This document shows, piece by piece, positions 12,001 through 22,732 of a stretch of DNA of 64,000 bases (the stretch's first letter is position 1; the number at the start of each line of letters is the position of its first letter). The notes under the pieces are model-generated. The model saw only the letters and a list, made by a program, of their open reading frames with translations, made no database searches and had not been told where the DNA came from. Origin of the DNA: Pochonia chlamydosporia 170 (lineage: Eukaryota > Ascomycota > Sordariomycetes > Hypocreales > Clavicipitaceae); NCBI RefSeq assembly GCF_001653235.2, contig NC_035790.1, forward strand, positions 5,828,001 through 5,892,000, in the 5' to 3' direction. Made by a program: the position numbers and the translations under genes.

Positions 12001-14316
12001 GTGCTTCTCTTCGGTTGTCGCAAACGGAACGAGTTGCCACGAAGCCGTTAGGTGAGACACTTAGACATACGATGAGGAGTGTGGAACCCGCTCGCGGTGA
12101 GGATTCTAGGAGTCTGAGGCTGGGGTTCAAGAACCTGAGATACACTGAGTTCAGCTTGTTGAGGATGGCAGGCACTAGAGGGCTATGCAGAGATGAAGTG
12201 GCGAACATTTGGGCTCTGTATGCTGTGAGCCTCCTGTGAGGGAGTTTAATGTTGTCAAGTTTCAATGTCAATGTTCCCTCGCGTTCACTTTTGGCAAGTC
12301 GCAGCGTCGTCGGGGACCCGTGACATGCCATGCAGCAGGAAGGTGCAGAGAGCGGATTCAATATTGGCAAGTGCAACCGGAATTAAGCCCAACATGAACC
12401 TGACCGCACCAATTTGTGCTTGGCGACTCGATCACGTTTGAACGTTGATGAGTGTTGGCAAAGCTCCATATGTGAGGGAAGATGCAGCATTTTATGCGAT
12501 CATACCTCGATGGCCAGGGGGTATTGTATGCAATGCGTTGTAGTAGACATGGTATTGAGTCTCGTGGGACCGTTTATATGGCAATACTTGCATACGGACA
12601 CAGAGCAGCCATGACTCCATGAAGCATAAGTTTTGTTGGAGTAATCCAGATGCCATCTGGTAACGTATGAGTCTTGTCTGCATCAACAGTAGGGCTGGAC
12701 CTGGCCGTCACATAATAAGGACTTTGGTTGGCTTTGGTTGGCTTTGCCATGAGATGAATACGAATTGTCCACTCAAGTCTTGATAGTGCGCCACCATCGA
12801 GCCACTGATGAATCCTCTACTTGGTGCAGCCCGGCATTTGCATTTGGCCTTTGAAGGTGCACAATGCACATGTGGCTTGGCGCTGATGCATGGGTTTGGT
12901 TTGTTTTGTTTTGGGTTGCGTCGATTGCCAGCTTTCATCTTGTCACCAGAATATCGGATGGCAACTTGTAAAGCCATCTAGGTTGGTAGACACGTACATG
13001 TAAGTAATTGACTGAACAGTGCTGTACCGCACTTGTGGCCATCAATGGTAGAATTGAAACGCTCGGCGTTCAGTACTTGGTGACGATAGTATTGACACCA
13101 TTAGACAGAGATTGCTGAGTTTCAAGTTCAAGTGCAAGTGGCAAAGGTAGAATGGTACTGCGGGCAAAAGCTCAATTGGTGATCCAAGGGTCACGTCTCG
13201 TTCTCGTTCTCGTGTCCATCCCCTCGTTCATCTTGTCATATTGTCATGTTGTCGCGGCCTCTTTGACCAACTCGCCCCTTAGTATTTACCCTCAACACGT
13301 TGCGATTTGGATGCATACAGCACCTTGACGCATGGTGGTATTCGGGGGCTGTTGGCTTCACCGGCTGCAAGAAATAACAAGCACCAGACGCATTGCAGAC
13401 AACATGAAGCGGGACGGACCATGTACGCCAAGTGCATGTGCGTAATACTGCGGTGCGCATCACGGCACCAGAGCTTGGCTGAGGTTCAATATTGGGGTCT
13501 GGACTATTGCTCAAGTGTGCAGCCAGCTTCAATGTTTGGAGCTTGAAGAAGAGAAGGACAGCTTGGGCCAGAGTCACATGTAGGTCCGGTGCTTGCTTTG
13601 TTACGGAGGAGTACGCACAGGTAGCAGGTACTGTATGTACTGTATTCTTGTTGACTTGTCTAAAACAGCTCATAGACAGCTCATAGACAGCTCATGGACA
13701 GCTCGCCGCCAGCTCGCGGTTGAACTTTAAACAGCTCTACAACTTTGCTTCATTACATACTAGGTGGTTGCTGGCTGGGTTCAGAGTTGAGTCTGGTGCC
13801 AATTGGTTTTCCACTTGCGTCAGACTTGCACCACCAGACGGACACCTTGCATTCTGTTCGACTTCGTTCATCACCAGTCCTTCTCCACACTCCACATTGG
13901 ACTGATACTCCACACACTTTTGACACCAGACGAGACAAGACTAGACTCCACCACCCATCCATTCACCCATCCACCCATCCATAAAGAAATACGATCTCGT
14001 CTAGCTTGGTCCCTTGTCGACTGACCTTGACACTTTGTCACCCCATCGTGTGTGTCCTGCTCTCTCGCTCTCAACCATACGCTTTCGCTTTTTCAAGCCA
14101 AACGAGCTGTCGCCTCCATTCAAACCTCGTGGCGTACAACATTGCAATCTATTTAGTTTTTTTTCTTCTTGATTTTGATTTCATCTCGGCACACAGCTGT
14201 CACCACCGTCTTGCTCGAATCTGCTTCATTCAACTCCATCGGCTTTGACAAGCTCTCCCTACAAGCCTGTCCCCCACGTCAAGCTCCCAGACACATTTCG
14301 CACAACCACCGCAATC
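9039..14316. other. Intergenic region, about 5.3 kb
   Basis: After a possible third exon of the upstream gene (9132-9207) I see no supported gene. Notable items are a run of ten G at 9467-9476, a doubled GGCTTTGGTT motif near 12720-12745, and an 11-bp tandem repeat at 13665-13705. From about 13850 to 14316 the plus strand is rich in CT and CACCCATC repeats, as expected of a fungal promoter and 5' leader for the downstream gene. Confidence 0.5.
13665..13705 (+). repeat. 11-bp tandem repeat, about 3.7 copies
   Basis: The unit ACAGCTCATAG is repeated nearly perfectly at 13665, 13676, 13687 (ends TGG) and partly at 13698. It lies roughly 610 bp upstream of the GDP-mannose pyrophosphorylase start. 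No function is evident. Confidence 0.85.
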
Positions 14317-15758
14317 ATGAAAGGTATGTTCTCTTACCACCAAGTCGTCGCTATTGCCTCAATAGCAATCTGATGGACCTGGCCTGACATTATACGATCC
14401 TCAGGACTTATTCTGGTCGGTGGCTTTGGCACCCGCCTTCGTCCTCTAGTAAGTACTAAGTACCCCTCACCAATCCGCCCCTGAACACAAGTCGTTCGTT
14501 CTACCATGGCTATTCCAATCGATATGCAAGCCCGGCCTGGGCGGATTTATTCTCACAGAAACCTGTTAGATTCATATGCTGTATACTTCCTTTTTACTGA
14601 CTATAGTCTCTGCTCCGTCTAGACCCTGACGCTCCCTAAACCGCTCGTCGAATTTGGCAACAAGCCCATGATTGTCCATCAGATCGAAGCCCTCGTTGCT
14701 GCTGGCGTCAAAGACATTGTTCTCGCCGTGAACTACAGGCCCGAAATTATGGAGAAATTCCTTCAAGAGGTGCGTCACCACAAATTCCTACAAGATTGAA
14801 ATTGGTTGTGGCTCTTGGATGCAAAGAATTGCCTTGCAAATCTAACAAATCATGTCTCCAGTACGAGGAGAAGTACAACATCAACATTGAGTTTTCCGTC
14901 GAGTCCGAACCCCTCGACACGGCCGGTCCTCTAAAATTAGCCGAAAAGATCCTACTCAAAGACGACTCTCCATTCTTCGTTCTCAACTCTGATGTCATTT
15001 GCGACTATCCCTTCGAGCAGCTGCTACAGTATCACAAGAACCACGGCGATGAAGGCACCATTGTCGTTACCAAGGTCGAGGAACCGTCAAAATACGGTGT
15101 CGTCGTCCACAAGCCTAATCACCCCTCTCGCATCGACCGATTTGTCGAGAAGCCGGTTCAATATGTCGGTAACCGCATTAATGCTGGCATGTACATCTTC
15201 AACACATCAGTCCTCAAGCGCATCGAACTCCGCCCCACTTCCATCGAGAAGGAGACCTTCCCCGCCATGGTCAAGGATAATCAGTTACACTCGTTCGATC
15301 TCGAGGGATTCTGGATGGACGTTGGTCAACCCAAGGACTTCCTCAGTGGAACCTGCTTGTACCTTTCGTCCTTGACCAAGCGAGGCTGCAAGACTCTCAC
15401 CCCGCCTACTGAATCCTTTGTCCATGGCGGAAACGTTCTCATTGACCCTTCAGCCAAGATTGGCAAGAACTGCAGAATAGGGCCCAACGTCACTATTGGG
15501 CCCAACGTCATTGTTGGAGACGGTGTCCGCTTGCAACGCTGCGTGCTTTTGCGTGGCTCCAAGGTCAAAGACCACGCTTGGGTCAAGTCCACCATTGTCG
15601 GTTGGAACAGCACTGTCGGCCGTTGGGCTCGCCTGGAGAACGTGACTGTTCTCGGTGACGATGTCACTATTGGCGATGAAATCTATGTCAATGGCGGAAG
15701 CGTTCTACCTCACAAGTCTATCAAGGCCAACGTCGATGTTCCCGCAATCATCATGTAA
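14317..15758 (+). CDS. MPG1: Mannose-1-phosphate guanylyltransferase (GDP-mannose pyrophosphorylase)
   Basis: Makes GDP-mannose from mannose-1-phosphate and GTP in the cytosol, feeding N- and O-glycosylation, GPI anchors and wall mannan. It corresponds to yeast PSA1/VIG9. Exons are 14317-14323 (only 7 nt), 14405-14448, 14623-14769 and 14862-15758, giving 364 residues, very close to the yeast protein. The N-terminal nucleotidyltransferase signature [15 protein letters not shown] is split across exons 1 and 2, followed by [13 protein letters not shown]. Also visible are the [11 protein letters not shown] metal-binding region, FVEKP, NAGMYIF and [12 protein letters not shown]. The C-terminal third has hexapeptide repeats of a left-handed beta helix ([32 protein letters not shown]). 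The tiny first exon (ATG AAA G) is fixed by the conserved MKGLILVGG start. The long CT-rich leader suggests a strongly expressed gene. Confidence 0.97.
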
Positions 15759-16517
15759 GCCGCGCAATCTACCGCTCCGACGGGCGTAGCACAATGTCAC
15801 ACATCGCGTCTCGAAACGCCGCTATCCGCTGTGCTGACGACATTCTACCACACTCACCACTCTGCATGTTCGTCCTATCTATTTATTAATGTTGCCAAGC
15901 GCCATTGCCTACGTGGAATACCAGCCGGCCAAAATTTTCTCTCTTTCAGCCCTGCGCGTTTGATTCACTATACCTTTATTGTTTGTTCGCTTCGTTGTTT
16001 CATCTCCCTCTCTCTCCCTCCCCTTCCCCCTTGGTCTTATTTTTTCTTCTCTTTTCCATTTTTTCCCTTCTTTGTGGCTTAATGATCCTTAACACCATCT
16101 CTGTTTTTTATATCTGCGGATAATGGGCGTCATGGAATGGCAATTTGGGAAGCTGGGCAGACAGGCGGACAATTGCATCTGGGGAGGCGGAAGGAGTCTG
16201 GTTGTGAGGCTGTGCACCATGGTAGAGTACTTGGGCACCTTTGTAGTCAGAAATACACACATGGGCAGGGTAGACGATGGTAAAAAATCGACTAATATAA
16301 CGAAAGGCACCGAGACCCCGTAGTGCTCTTTTGCAAACACACTTGGCGCCGGCGCATTTATATTTAAAGTTACATTATTTGCAGGTGGATTCCGCGTGAA
16401 ATGCCTTGCTTGCCTAGAGAATAAACATGCCATTGCTTAACTTTTCTAATCTATGTCCAAGTAAATGCTGTATCATGCGCCGTCATTCAAACATCTCATC
16501 AAGTCACAAAACTTGTT
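15759..16517. other. Convergent 3' region between MPG1 and glycerol kinase
   Basis: The two genes converge here. The stretch holds T-rich and CT-rich sequence around 15990-16080, fitting a 3' untranslated region, and no supported open frame. Confidence 0.5.
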
Positions 16518-18215
16518 CTAGTCATCCCGTATCCAACCGCGGCACATTTCCACCGCCCTTTCCCACATTTTTCTGGACTGCGCTCTCTCCTCCTTCCCTG
16601 CCTTGGGCTCGAAGATGGTGCGGTTCGTCGAATTGATGCTCTTCAGGTCGTCGATGCTGGACCAGACTCCAGTCGCTAACCCAGCAGCGATGGCTGCGCC
16701 CAAAGAAGTCGTTTCTCTCATGGCCGGGCGATCGACCCGGATGCCTGTTAGGTCGGCCTGTGTCTGCATACAGAGGTCCGAATTGGAGAGACCGCCATCG
16801 ACGGCGAGCGAGGAGAGTTCGCGGCCAGAGTCTTTGGCCATGGCGTCGAGGATGGCGGCTGTCTGGTGGCATGCTGCTTCCAAGGTGGCTCGGGCAATGT
16901 GACCTTTTTGGGAGTGTGCTGTGAGACCGACTTATCATTCCGTTAGAAGGGGTATGAAACGACGAAGGGGGAGAAGAGTAACTCACAGACAGTGCCTTTG
17001 GCGTCGTCGATCCAGTATGGCGCAAATAGGCCGCTAAATGCCGTGACAAAGTATACGCCGCCGTTGTCGGGGACAGACAGGGCCACTTCGTCTATAGCTT
17101 TGGAGGTTTCGATAAGACCAAGATTGTTTAGCAGGAATGTGACGCCGGATCCTGCCACCGCGACGCTTCCTTCAAGCGCGTAAATGGGATTGCCATCGCC
17201 AAAGTCGTATGCTACCGTGGCTAGTAGACCGCTTTTTGAAATGACAGGCTTGTTGCCTACGTTGTACAGAAGGAAGCAACCTGTGCCATATGTGTTCTTT
17301 GCTTGGCCAGGTTTGAAGCCCAATTGGCCGACCAATGCGGATGACTGATCGCCTAGACATCCAGCAATAGGAACGCCCTTGAGAGGACCGCGTGACAAGG
17401 CACCGAAGGCTGTGGGGTGAGACGACGGCACAATTTCTGGCAGGGACATCTTTTGGCGATCAATGCCGAAGAATGAGAGGAGCTCGTCGTCGTATTTCAG
17501 GGTTCTGAGGTTCATGAACATGGTGCGACTGGCATTTGTTGGGTCGGTGACGTAGACCGGGTCCCCTCGTCTTTCAACGCCTCCATTAAGTTTGTATATT
17601 AACCACGTGTCAATTGTTCCGAAAGCTAAGCGGCCATCGTCGTAGGCTGCCTTGACAGTCTCGTTGTTTTGCAGAAGCCACAACAGCTTGACACTAGATG
17701 GGTATGTTGAGAGAGGGAGGCCGCAAAGTTCGAGGAGCTTATCGGACCCTTGCTTTGCTTTCAATTCCCTGACCAGGGACTTGGTTCGAGTGTCCGGCCA
17801 GACAATGGCGTTGTACAGTGGCTCTCCGGTGTTCTTGTCCCAAAGGACAGTAGTTTCGCGCTGGTTCGTCACTCCAATGGCGTGGATCTTGGCTGTGTCG
17901 AGACCCTTTTCGGTCAATTTCTTCGTGGCGTTCTCTATACAGGTTTCTACTGTCTGGAGCAGTTCGTAAGGGTCATGTTCGTGCCATCTGAGAATGCTGT
18001 TAGTTGCGAGAGGAGGGTATGAGCGCTTAGAATGGGAATCTGTACCCTGACTCCGGGTGGATATTCTCGAAGCCCATCTGATGAGAGGCGACAGGCTCGC
18101 CATTTGAATTGAAAATCACAAATCGTGTTGACGTCGTGCCTTGGTCAATGCTGCCGACAAAGGTCTCTTCTGCGACCTCCGTCTGGGGTCTCTTAGGCTC
18201 AGGAGCGTCGCCCAT
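16518..18215 (-). CDS. GUT1: Glycerol kinase
   Basis: Phosphorylates glycerol to glycerol-3-phosphate with ATP, for growth on glycerol and for lipid synthesis. Minus-strand exons: 18215-18046, 17987-16987, 16930-16518; the joined product is 527 residues, the usual length for fungal FGGY-family glycerol kinases. Visible motifs are [12 protein letters not shown] (ATP/phosphate site), GWHEHDP formed across the first junction, [33 protein letters not shown], the [10 protein letters not shown] loop, [19 protein letters not shown], and [16 protein letters not shown] near the C-terminus. Introns are short (58 and 56 nt); the first has a CTAAC branch site. Start at 18215 in the context CTACCATGGGC. 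The gene is divergent from the gene that starts at 19251. Confidence 0.96.
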
Positions 18216-19250
18216 GGTAGCAATTTGCTAGGAATATTCTAGACAGCGTATTGGAAAGAAGAAAGAAATGACTCTCAAAGAGAGACCTCGGAAGAAAAGC
18301 AGTTCTCGGCTCGTGCGGTTTCGCAAAATGGATTTCTTGTGGAGCGATTCGCAACAACCGGGTGGGCAAGGAACATGCCCTAGGTGTGGGATGAGAGTAC
18401 CGAATACTGCGAGCAATGCGGAGGCCAGAAGACGCGGGGATACGAATCTGGGGATGAAGTCGCACAAGTAAATGGGGAGAGAAATTTGACAATGCCTGGT
18501 GTCCCAAACAGCCAGGGCACGGTGGTATTTTCGCGACGCTGGCCGCCAGCATCTGCATGTTGATGAGCATCGCGGGACCCGCCATGAGGCCGGTGACGTG
18601 GGAGGGACGGAGCATCGGGACTGGGATTCACATGCGCCTGCGGCAGACGCCATGACTGCTCATTGGTGGAGGATATGATGAGAGTCCTCTTGTGGAAGTT
18701 GTGGCAACTTCTACTGTTAGCTCAGTCCAACTCAGTCCCTGGCTAGTCATGCGCTTCTTTCTGCCCTGAGCCCCGCTGTTGAAGGAATTTCGGGGTCGGC
18801 TCGGGGTTTGTCCACCGATGACCGCATGGTTGCCATTCGCAGTTGGCACAATCTCGTTGCAACTCGAGAAGCGAAGTCGGATACAATTATTGGTGAGCTG
18901 CATGAGACTCTAAAGTGATGTTCCGTTGGAGGAAAGTCTTTGCTTTATATCGCGCACTTGCAATTTTGCCTCCTATCAGGTCGTAGCTTCCCAACTTTGA
19001 ACTGCAGTGGCGTGATTGCTGCCGCTTTCAACGAATGTGGAAAGAGCAATCAGACCATCAAACGAAATGTGGATGGTGCCCTTCTGGACAGCGCAGTCTC
19101 TCCCTTCTCTCCGCACTTCACTCAACTCAGCAGTTCGAGCAGCTTGAGCATTTGGCTACTTGACAGAAATTCACACAAACGTCTTCACTCCTCTTCTTGC
19201 GCAAATCGATTTTGCAGAGATTTCTCGCACAACTTAGACGTAGTGTCGGC
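18216..19250. other. Divergent promoter region between GUT1 and the 19.25 kb gene
   Basis: About 1 kb shared by two divergently transcribed genes. Minus-strand open frames at 18199-18653 overlap each other in several frames and are probably 5' leader sequence. No RNA gene seen. Confidence 0.5.
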
Positions 19251-20470
19251 ATGCTTTCAGAAACAACTAACAACAGCCACAAGCGGAGAAGTAGCTCGCC
19301 TTCGAGACAGATTCACCCGAACAAAAGGAAACTGAAACGAACGAATAACACGGAAGGTAACCAGCAAAGTCCGGCAACTATGAAGATGTCAACAGAAAAC
19401 GGCGCTTGTTGCAACTCATCTGCAGACTCGTTTGACGCACTAGGACAGATAGAACTGTTCTCGTCAGGTTAGTTCGAAGCTCAAGTGTTCCCACAGTTTT
19501 TAACCAAGGAGAAGATGAGTACAACGATGCGAGCTTTGATCTTGAGTTGGCTATGATAAGTGAGATGCACACCCTGAACAACGTTGAGAAAGATGGCAGA
19601 GACCCGTCGCCAAATTCGTATCCCGACGCTAGAGTTTTTTTTGATGGGTTGGAAGATGAGGATCTCCAATCCCTCTTGGAAGTCCAAGAAGAGCAGTGTA
19701 CACAATCAAAAAACCCCCCTTCAAGTGTGGTTCGGGCATTTGATATCGAATCAAGGCTTGCTGAAGATTTTGACCCTAGCCTTCAATTCTCATCTCCCCA
19801 GACGTTTACCAGCAGTACAACTGTTGACAGCTCTGTGTCCGTCCCATCCACCAAAACGGTTGATTGGGACTGCATTCGTCCACAGATTCCGACCCCGAAG
19901 AAAGGAAGCAGCGGTGGTTTGCACGACAAATCAACCGAAAGGCTCAATGCTCCGCTACATTCTCATGGGGATCAGTCTTCTCCAACTCCATTACGGCCCG
20001 CACCCACACAAAAGTCTTCATGGACACCGACTCCAACTAATACAAGTATATTCAATCCATCTCGCACTTGCTTCCGACTGAGTGAAATCATGGAAGTCAA
20101 TGCAGCCACGATACAGCGCCAACCTCTCGCTGTGTATAATGTGTTTGCCCGTGTTATATACTCGAGTCGTGAGAACTTTTTTCGAAAGCAGCACTTTCAG
20201 CTGCAGGATCTATTCACAGAAGCGCCGCCTTATCTCACAGGAGCCCTTTTAGGTTAGGAACTGGGAGGTTCTATTGATAACGCAGCCAGGGAATTTCTCG
20301 AGTACAACCGAGCTGGGCACAAGTGTTTCTGCCGTTGTAAGTTGGAACGGTCCCCGAAATCGGAATCTGGGATAGTTCTTCGAATACTGGAAATTCGACC
20401 CACCACTTGGAAAGAAATAAGCAGCATACAAAATCATCTCGGGCGGAATGATCTTGACTGTATTGTATAA
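19251..20470 (+). CDS. Unrecognised Ser/Thr-rich protein, frame interrupted by TAG
   Basis: I do not recognise this gene. Exon 1 is 19251-19356 (MLSETTNNSHKRR..., a basic nuclear-localisation-like start) and exon 2 begins at 19497; the 140-nt intron (GTAACC...CCACAG) restores one frame. The middle is acidic then Ser/Thr/Pro-rich (DGLEDEDLQSLLEVQEEQ, later TPTPTNTS). A denser, folded-looking segment begins around LAVYNVFARVIYSSRENFFR. An in-frame TAG at 20255-20257 follows ALLG and would end the protein at 288 residues. The same frame then stays open for another 70 codons to TAA at 20468-20470, encoding GGSIDNAAREFLEYNRAGH, HKCFCRCKLE and IVLRILEIRPTTWKEI, which looks like the rest of the same domain. 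The TAG sits where a Trp codon (TGG) would fit. It could be a recent nonsense mutation, a sequencing error, readthrough, or a natural shorter end. Confidence 0.62.
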
Positions 20471-20759
20471 TGAGGGTACGATGGTAGTTTTTAAGATCGC
20501 ATCAGCCGGGCGAATCAGGCGATGATCAAACTGTAGGTGCAGCACTATGTTCAAAGTTTTCTTGTAATGGTAACTATATATCGAACTGTTCTATGCGGTC
20601 GTAGCAACCTTCTACTATACCTCTTGCTTCTAATCTATTTAATTTTGAAACCAAACGCACGTTATTATTCCTTGTAGCCGTGAAAACTCGTGTAAAAACT
20701 TAGACCCATGGCTAAATGTTCAATATCCAAGCCCTTCTATCGCTTCGAACCAAAAACCC
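20471..20759. other. Convergent 3' region
   Basis: A short AT-rich stretch between two converging genes. Nothing else seen. Confidence 0.4.
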
Positions 20760-21600
20760 TCACGCCTTAATCTTCAAAAGCGGCACCATTTGCTTCTGTA
20801 CGACTGACCGAATCTCTCTCTGCTCAGTAGCAGTAAGCGGCTGTCTCTCGGCGGGAAATCTCCGTCCCCAACTCTCCTTTGTCTCAACAAGCCTCACATC
20901 GTCCTTGTCATCCGGCGATTCGGCAAACTGGTACGACCGACACATGCAGTTCGACCACCCAGTAGCTAGGGTACCTTGATCAGTATCAATGTTCAGCAAT
21001 GCACCAAGTAGAACTCAACCCGGTCCCATCACACCGTGAACCACGACCAGAGAGAAACTCACCTCTATCAATCGGCACACCATCCCAATCATCCGTCAAA
21101 AAGTGCAAGAAACCACCATGGCTCACCACGGCAATCTCATCATCCCCATTTCCCGCAATCTCCTTCAACGCTCTCCTCGCGCTCTTCGCCCTCGCCATCA
21201 ACGCCTCCATCGTGGGCTCAAACTCGCTCCCCTCACCCTTCTCGAACCACCCGCCCCTCACGCGCTCCAGGTCAACTTTGCTGCCGAACTCTGCGCCCAG
21301 CGCGTCCTTGGAGGAACCAGTGTCGCAGGGCGCATCGGACACTTCTTGCAGTGTGTCGAGCAGGATGATGGGGTAGAGAGTCTGGGAGCCGCCGAACGCG
21401 AGGTCGCACGTTTTGATGGTCCGGCGGAGCGGCGAGGCGACCAGCTTGGTGATTTTGTGGTGGGCTGTGAATGAGGAGCGGAGGTCGGCGCATTGTTGTT
21501 CGCCTAGGGGCGTGAGGTCTGGGTCGCGGATGGATTCGTTTTCGATGGAGAGGTTGTGGAAGCCTTGGGCGTGGCGGACGAGATGGATCGTTGGTGCCAT
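20760..21600 (-). CDS. Histidine phosphatase (phosphoglycerate-mutase-like) protein
   Basis: Member of the histidine phosphatase superfamily, branch 1; the physiological substrate is not evident. Exon 1 is 21600-21063 and exon 2 is 20974-20760, giving 250 residues; the junction is DRG, with a GTGAGT donor and an ATCAAG acceptor. Catalytic features are seen in order: HLVRHAQGFHN with the nucleophilic His in the RH(G/A) motif, DLTPLGEQQC, the second basic motif ASPLRRTIKTC, and the C-terminal VVSHGGFLHFL with the second active-site His. The same layout occurs in yeast PMU1-type and other fungal phosphoglycerate-mutase-family proteins, which are mostly uncharacterised phosphatases and not glycolytic enzymes. 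No signal peptide. The start ATG at 21600 is immediately followed by the first conserved strand (MAPTIHLVRHA), so it is well fixed. Confidence 0.9.
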
Positions 21601-22732
21601 TTTGGAGGTTGATGGTAGTTGTGAGTGGTGTAAGTGGTGTGCGGAAAAGGGCTCAAGTGGGAGGTTTACGAGTTAAGTATCGTAAAGAACAAAGGAAAAA
21701 CGAATCCTTGCTCATGACCACCACCAACATCGTGAGACTGGGGAATAAAAAAGTCTCCAGTGTATTTCAGCTCCGGCAACAATGGCAAACTGCATCGAAT
21801 TTGGTTGCGGACACGGCGAATTTGGTGACTCAAGTGGGGGTCGGGCCCGGAGTCCTGTCACCCGCCAGGCAACACAGACGGCCGGAATACTCAAGAATGG
21901 GGCGCCGCGGGTCGTTTAAGGCGGAGCTTCTTCTCTGGGCATCTCATCGTGGCGATGTGTATCCGTCCCATTGGTTCTGTGTCCGATGCTGGTACTTTTA
22001 TTTGTGCGAATGGGATATGCAGGTGGACGCCCACGCCCTTGGGTTGAGCTTTCGCCCCGATTGCCGGAGGGGACGTTACGATTCGAATGTTTGAGCTGCT
22101 TTTGATGGTCATGGGACTGTTGGTGCTGACGAATTGAGATATTTTATAGTTTGGTTCCTGTGCATACTGTGTTGCTCTTTGGCTGTGCAGTTCGGTATTG
22201 TGGAAATCAATGGCAGTGGCGTTTCTGACTAAAACGTATATTTGGTGGTGATAATCCCAACAACAGGAACCTCGTATTAGAATATTGGCACGGGGCTGTT
22301 GACCAGCCACCTTTTACGGCATAACCAACATATGGCTCACAAATACTCCAAATATTGCACCCAGGCGTTAACTGATTTATTACTCCGTAATGGTGAATAG
22401 TTTCCCTTATAGAACTATACGCCACACCTTCATCCTTGGTCGCCTTTTACGGCGGTACTAATCTTCCTTTTTCACAGCACCAGAATCCAGATTTGGTATC
22501 ATCAAAAATTACACCACTCACCAACAAGCCTTGAAAATGTCTGCCCGCCATAGTGAAATGTCTTTCTCTTAATGCCATGTACTCATTCTCAACAACCTAA
22601 TGGGTAACAATGGTGGAAGAAAACACAACGCCGTGCCTTTGCCTTGCTTCCTGGCACCATGACTGAAATCCCGCCACCGATTCCCCTTACTGTCGTAAAC
22701 AGCCAGGCAGGTACATCACCTGTTTGGTTCAA
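21601..22732. other. Intergenic region upstream of the histidine phosphatase gene
   Basis: About 1.1 kb between the start of the phosphatase gene and the 3' end of VPS27, both on the minus strand. Overlapping short frames on both strands have no recognisable product. It should contain the phosphatase promoter and the VPS27 3' untranslated region. Confidence 0.45.

Noticed and set aside
20253..20289. 37-nt intron that would remove the in-frame TAG
   Set aside because: It is shorter than any other intron here, and using it shifts the frame so that the downstream conserved-looking segment is lost and a stop appears soon after.
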